DNA of 5,216 bases from contig JADFOM010000205.1 in assembly GCA_022562835.1 (NCBI GenBank), positions 1 through 5,216 on the forward strand, read 5' to 3'. The notes beneath the pieces are model-generated. The model was not told where the DNA came from, made no database searches, and saw only the letters and a list, made by a program, of their open reading frames with translations. This stretch comes from Acidobacteriota bacterium. GTDB lineage: Bacteria > Actinomycetota > Acidimicrobiia > Acidimicrobiales > SHLQ01. Below are positions 5,021 to 5,216 of the stretch, in pieces; positions within the stretch are counted from its first letter, which is position 1, and the number at the start of each line of letters is the position of its first letter. The translations under genes were made by a program, and so were the position numbers.

Positions 5021-5216
5021 TCAATCCAACGTGGCGAGGTCCTCTACACGGGCCACCAATCTGGCTTTGGTCAGCAGCCCCATAATTTTGAAGGTCTTCA
5101 TCAGGATGGGCCGGGTCGTACAGAACACTACCCCACCTGCCTTCTGATCGCAGATTTCGATAATCTCGATCAGGCGGGAAATGCCGACACTGTTGACGAC
5201 TTGCGTCTGGGTCATG
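5021..5216 (-). CDS. STAS-domain protein (anti-sigma-factor antagonist-like), C-terminal part
   Basis: The open frame enters from the right edge and ends at TGA 5023-5021. The ATG at 5215-5213 is probably internal, because it falls within the core strand that precedes the STAS phosphorylation loop. The visible 64 residues read VVNSVGISRLIEIIEICDQK followed by AGGVVFCTT and TFKIMGLL. This matches the second half of a STAS domain: strand, loop with the Asp-Ser-x-Gly motif (here Asn-Ser-Val-Gly), amphipathic helix, strand and final helix. The Ser, the usual phosphorylation site of SpoIIAA/RsbV-type antagonists, is retained, while the preceding Asp is Asn. Such proteins bind anti-sigma kinases in partner-switching control, but other STAS roles exist (for example MlaB-like). 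The next frame begins five bases downstream on the same strand, suggesting an operon. The N-terminus lies outside the window. Confidence 0.75.
   Translation of the reverse strand, partial: MTQTQVVNSVGISRLIEIIEICDQKAGGVVFCTTRPILMKTFKIMGLLTKARLVARVEDLATLD

Noticed and set aside
4276..5085. Long plus-strand open frame (269 codons, Ser-rich) antisense to the cupredoxin and acidic segment
   Set aside because: Its Ser/Val/Pro-rich composition is the mirror of the acidic minus-strand codons. The minus strand has a lipoprotein signal, a ribosome binding site and all four copper ligands, while this frame shows no domain.

Overview
The window reads as ordinary bacterial chromosome with moderately high GC. 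Several traits suggest an actinomycete, possibly the Acidimicrobiia side of Actinomycetota. These are a DrrA/DrrB-type ABC pair, GTG and TTG starts, a likely leaderless transcript, lipoproteins with Asp/Glu/Ser/Thr-rich linkers, and an AztC/ZnuA-like binding protein. The taxonomic placement is inference from protein style; no marker gene is present. I see no RNA gene, insertion sequence, phage gene, CRISPR array or attachment site.

Layout. Positions 1-223 (minus) hold the N-terminus of a lipoprotein that runs off the left edge. Positions 224-492 are a divergent intergenic region. Its right half has a dense cluster of direct and inverted repeats (429-471) and a -10-like hexamer just ahead of the next gene. 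Positions 493-2303 (plus) are a two-gene operon: a DrrA-type ATPase and, with a 4-bp ATGA overlap, its ABC-2 permease. About 66 bp separate it from a convergent minus-strand block that fills the rest of the window.

In transcription order (right to left) the minus block holds: the C-terminal half of a STAS-domain protein (5216-5021); an acidic open frame (5015-4737) with no stop of its own, which runs in phase into the next gene; a cupredoxin lipoprotein (4736-4317); a periplasmic metal-binding lipoprotein of the ZnuA/TroA class (4227-3274); and an ABC-3 metal permease (3245-2370).

How the genes fit together. The plus operon is a self-contained ATPase plus permease exporter, probably under local repressor control. 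The minus block is a metal-handling group: a surface-anchored type 1 copper protein beside a metal-binding protein and permease. No ATPase gene of the metal importer is in the window, although the 28-bp gap between binding protein and permease is where one would often sit. The STAS protein suggests a partner-switching or other STAS-regulated unit upstream.

The points most worth a second look are: (1) the missing importer ATPase; (2) the binding protein's apparent loss of the usual fourth (Asp/Glu) metal ligand; (3) the continuous frame joining a receiver-like, acidic segment to a lipoprotein that has its own strong ribosome binding site; and (4) the 13-bp-phased repeat array in front of the exporter operon. 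None of these amounts to a clearly new system from sequence reading alone.
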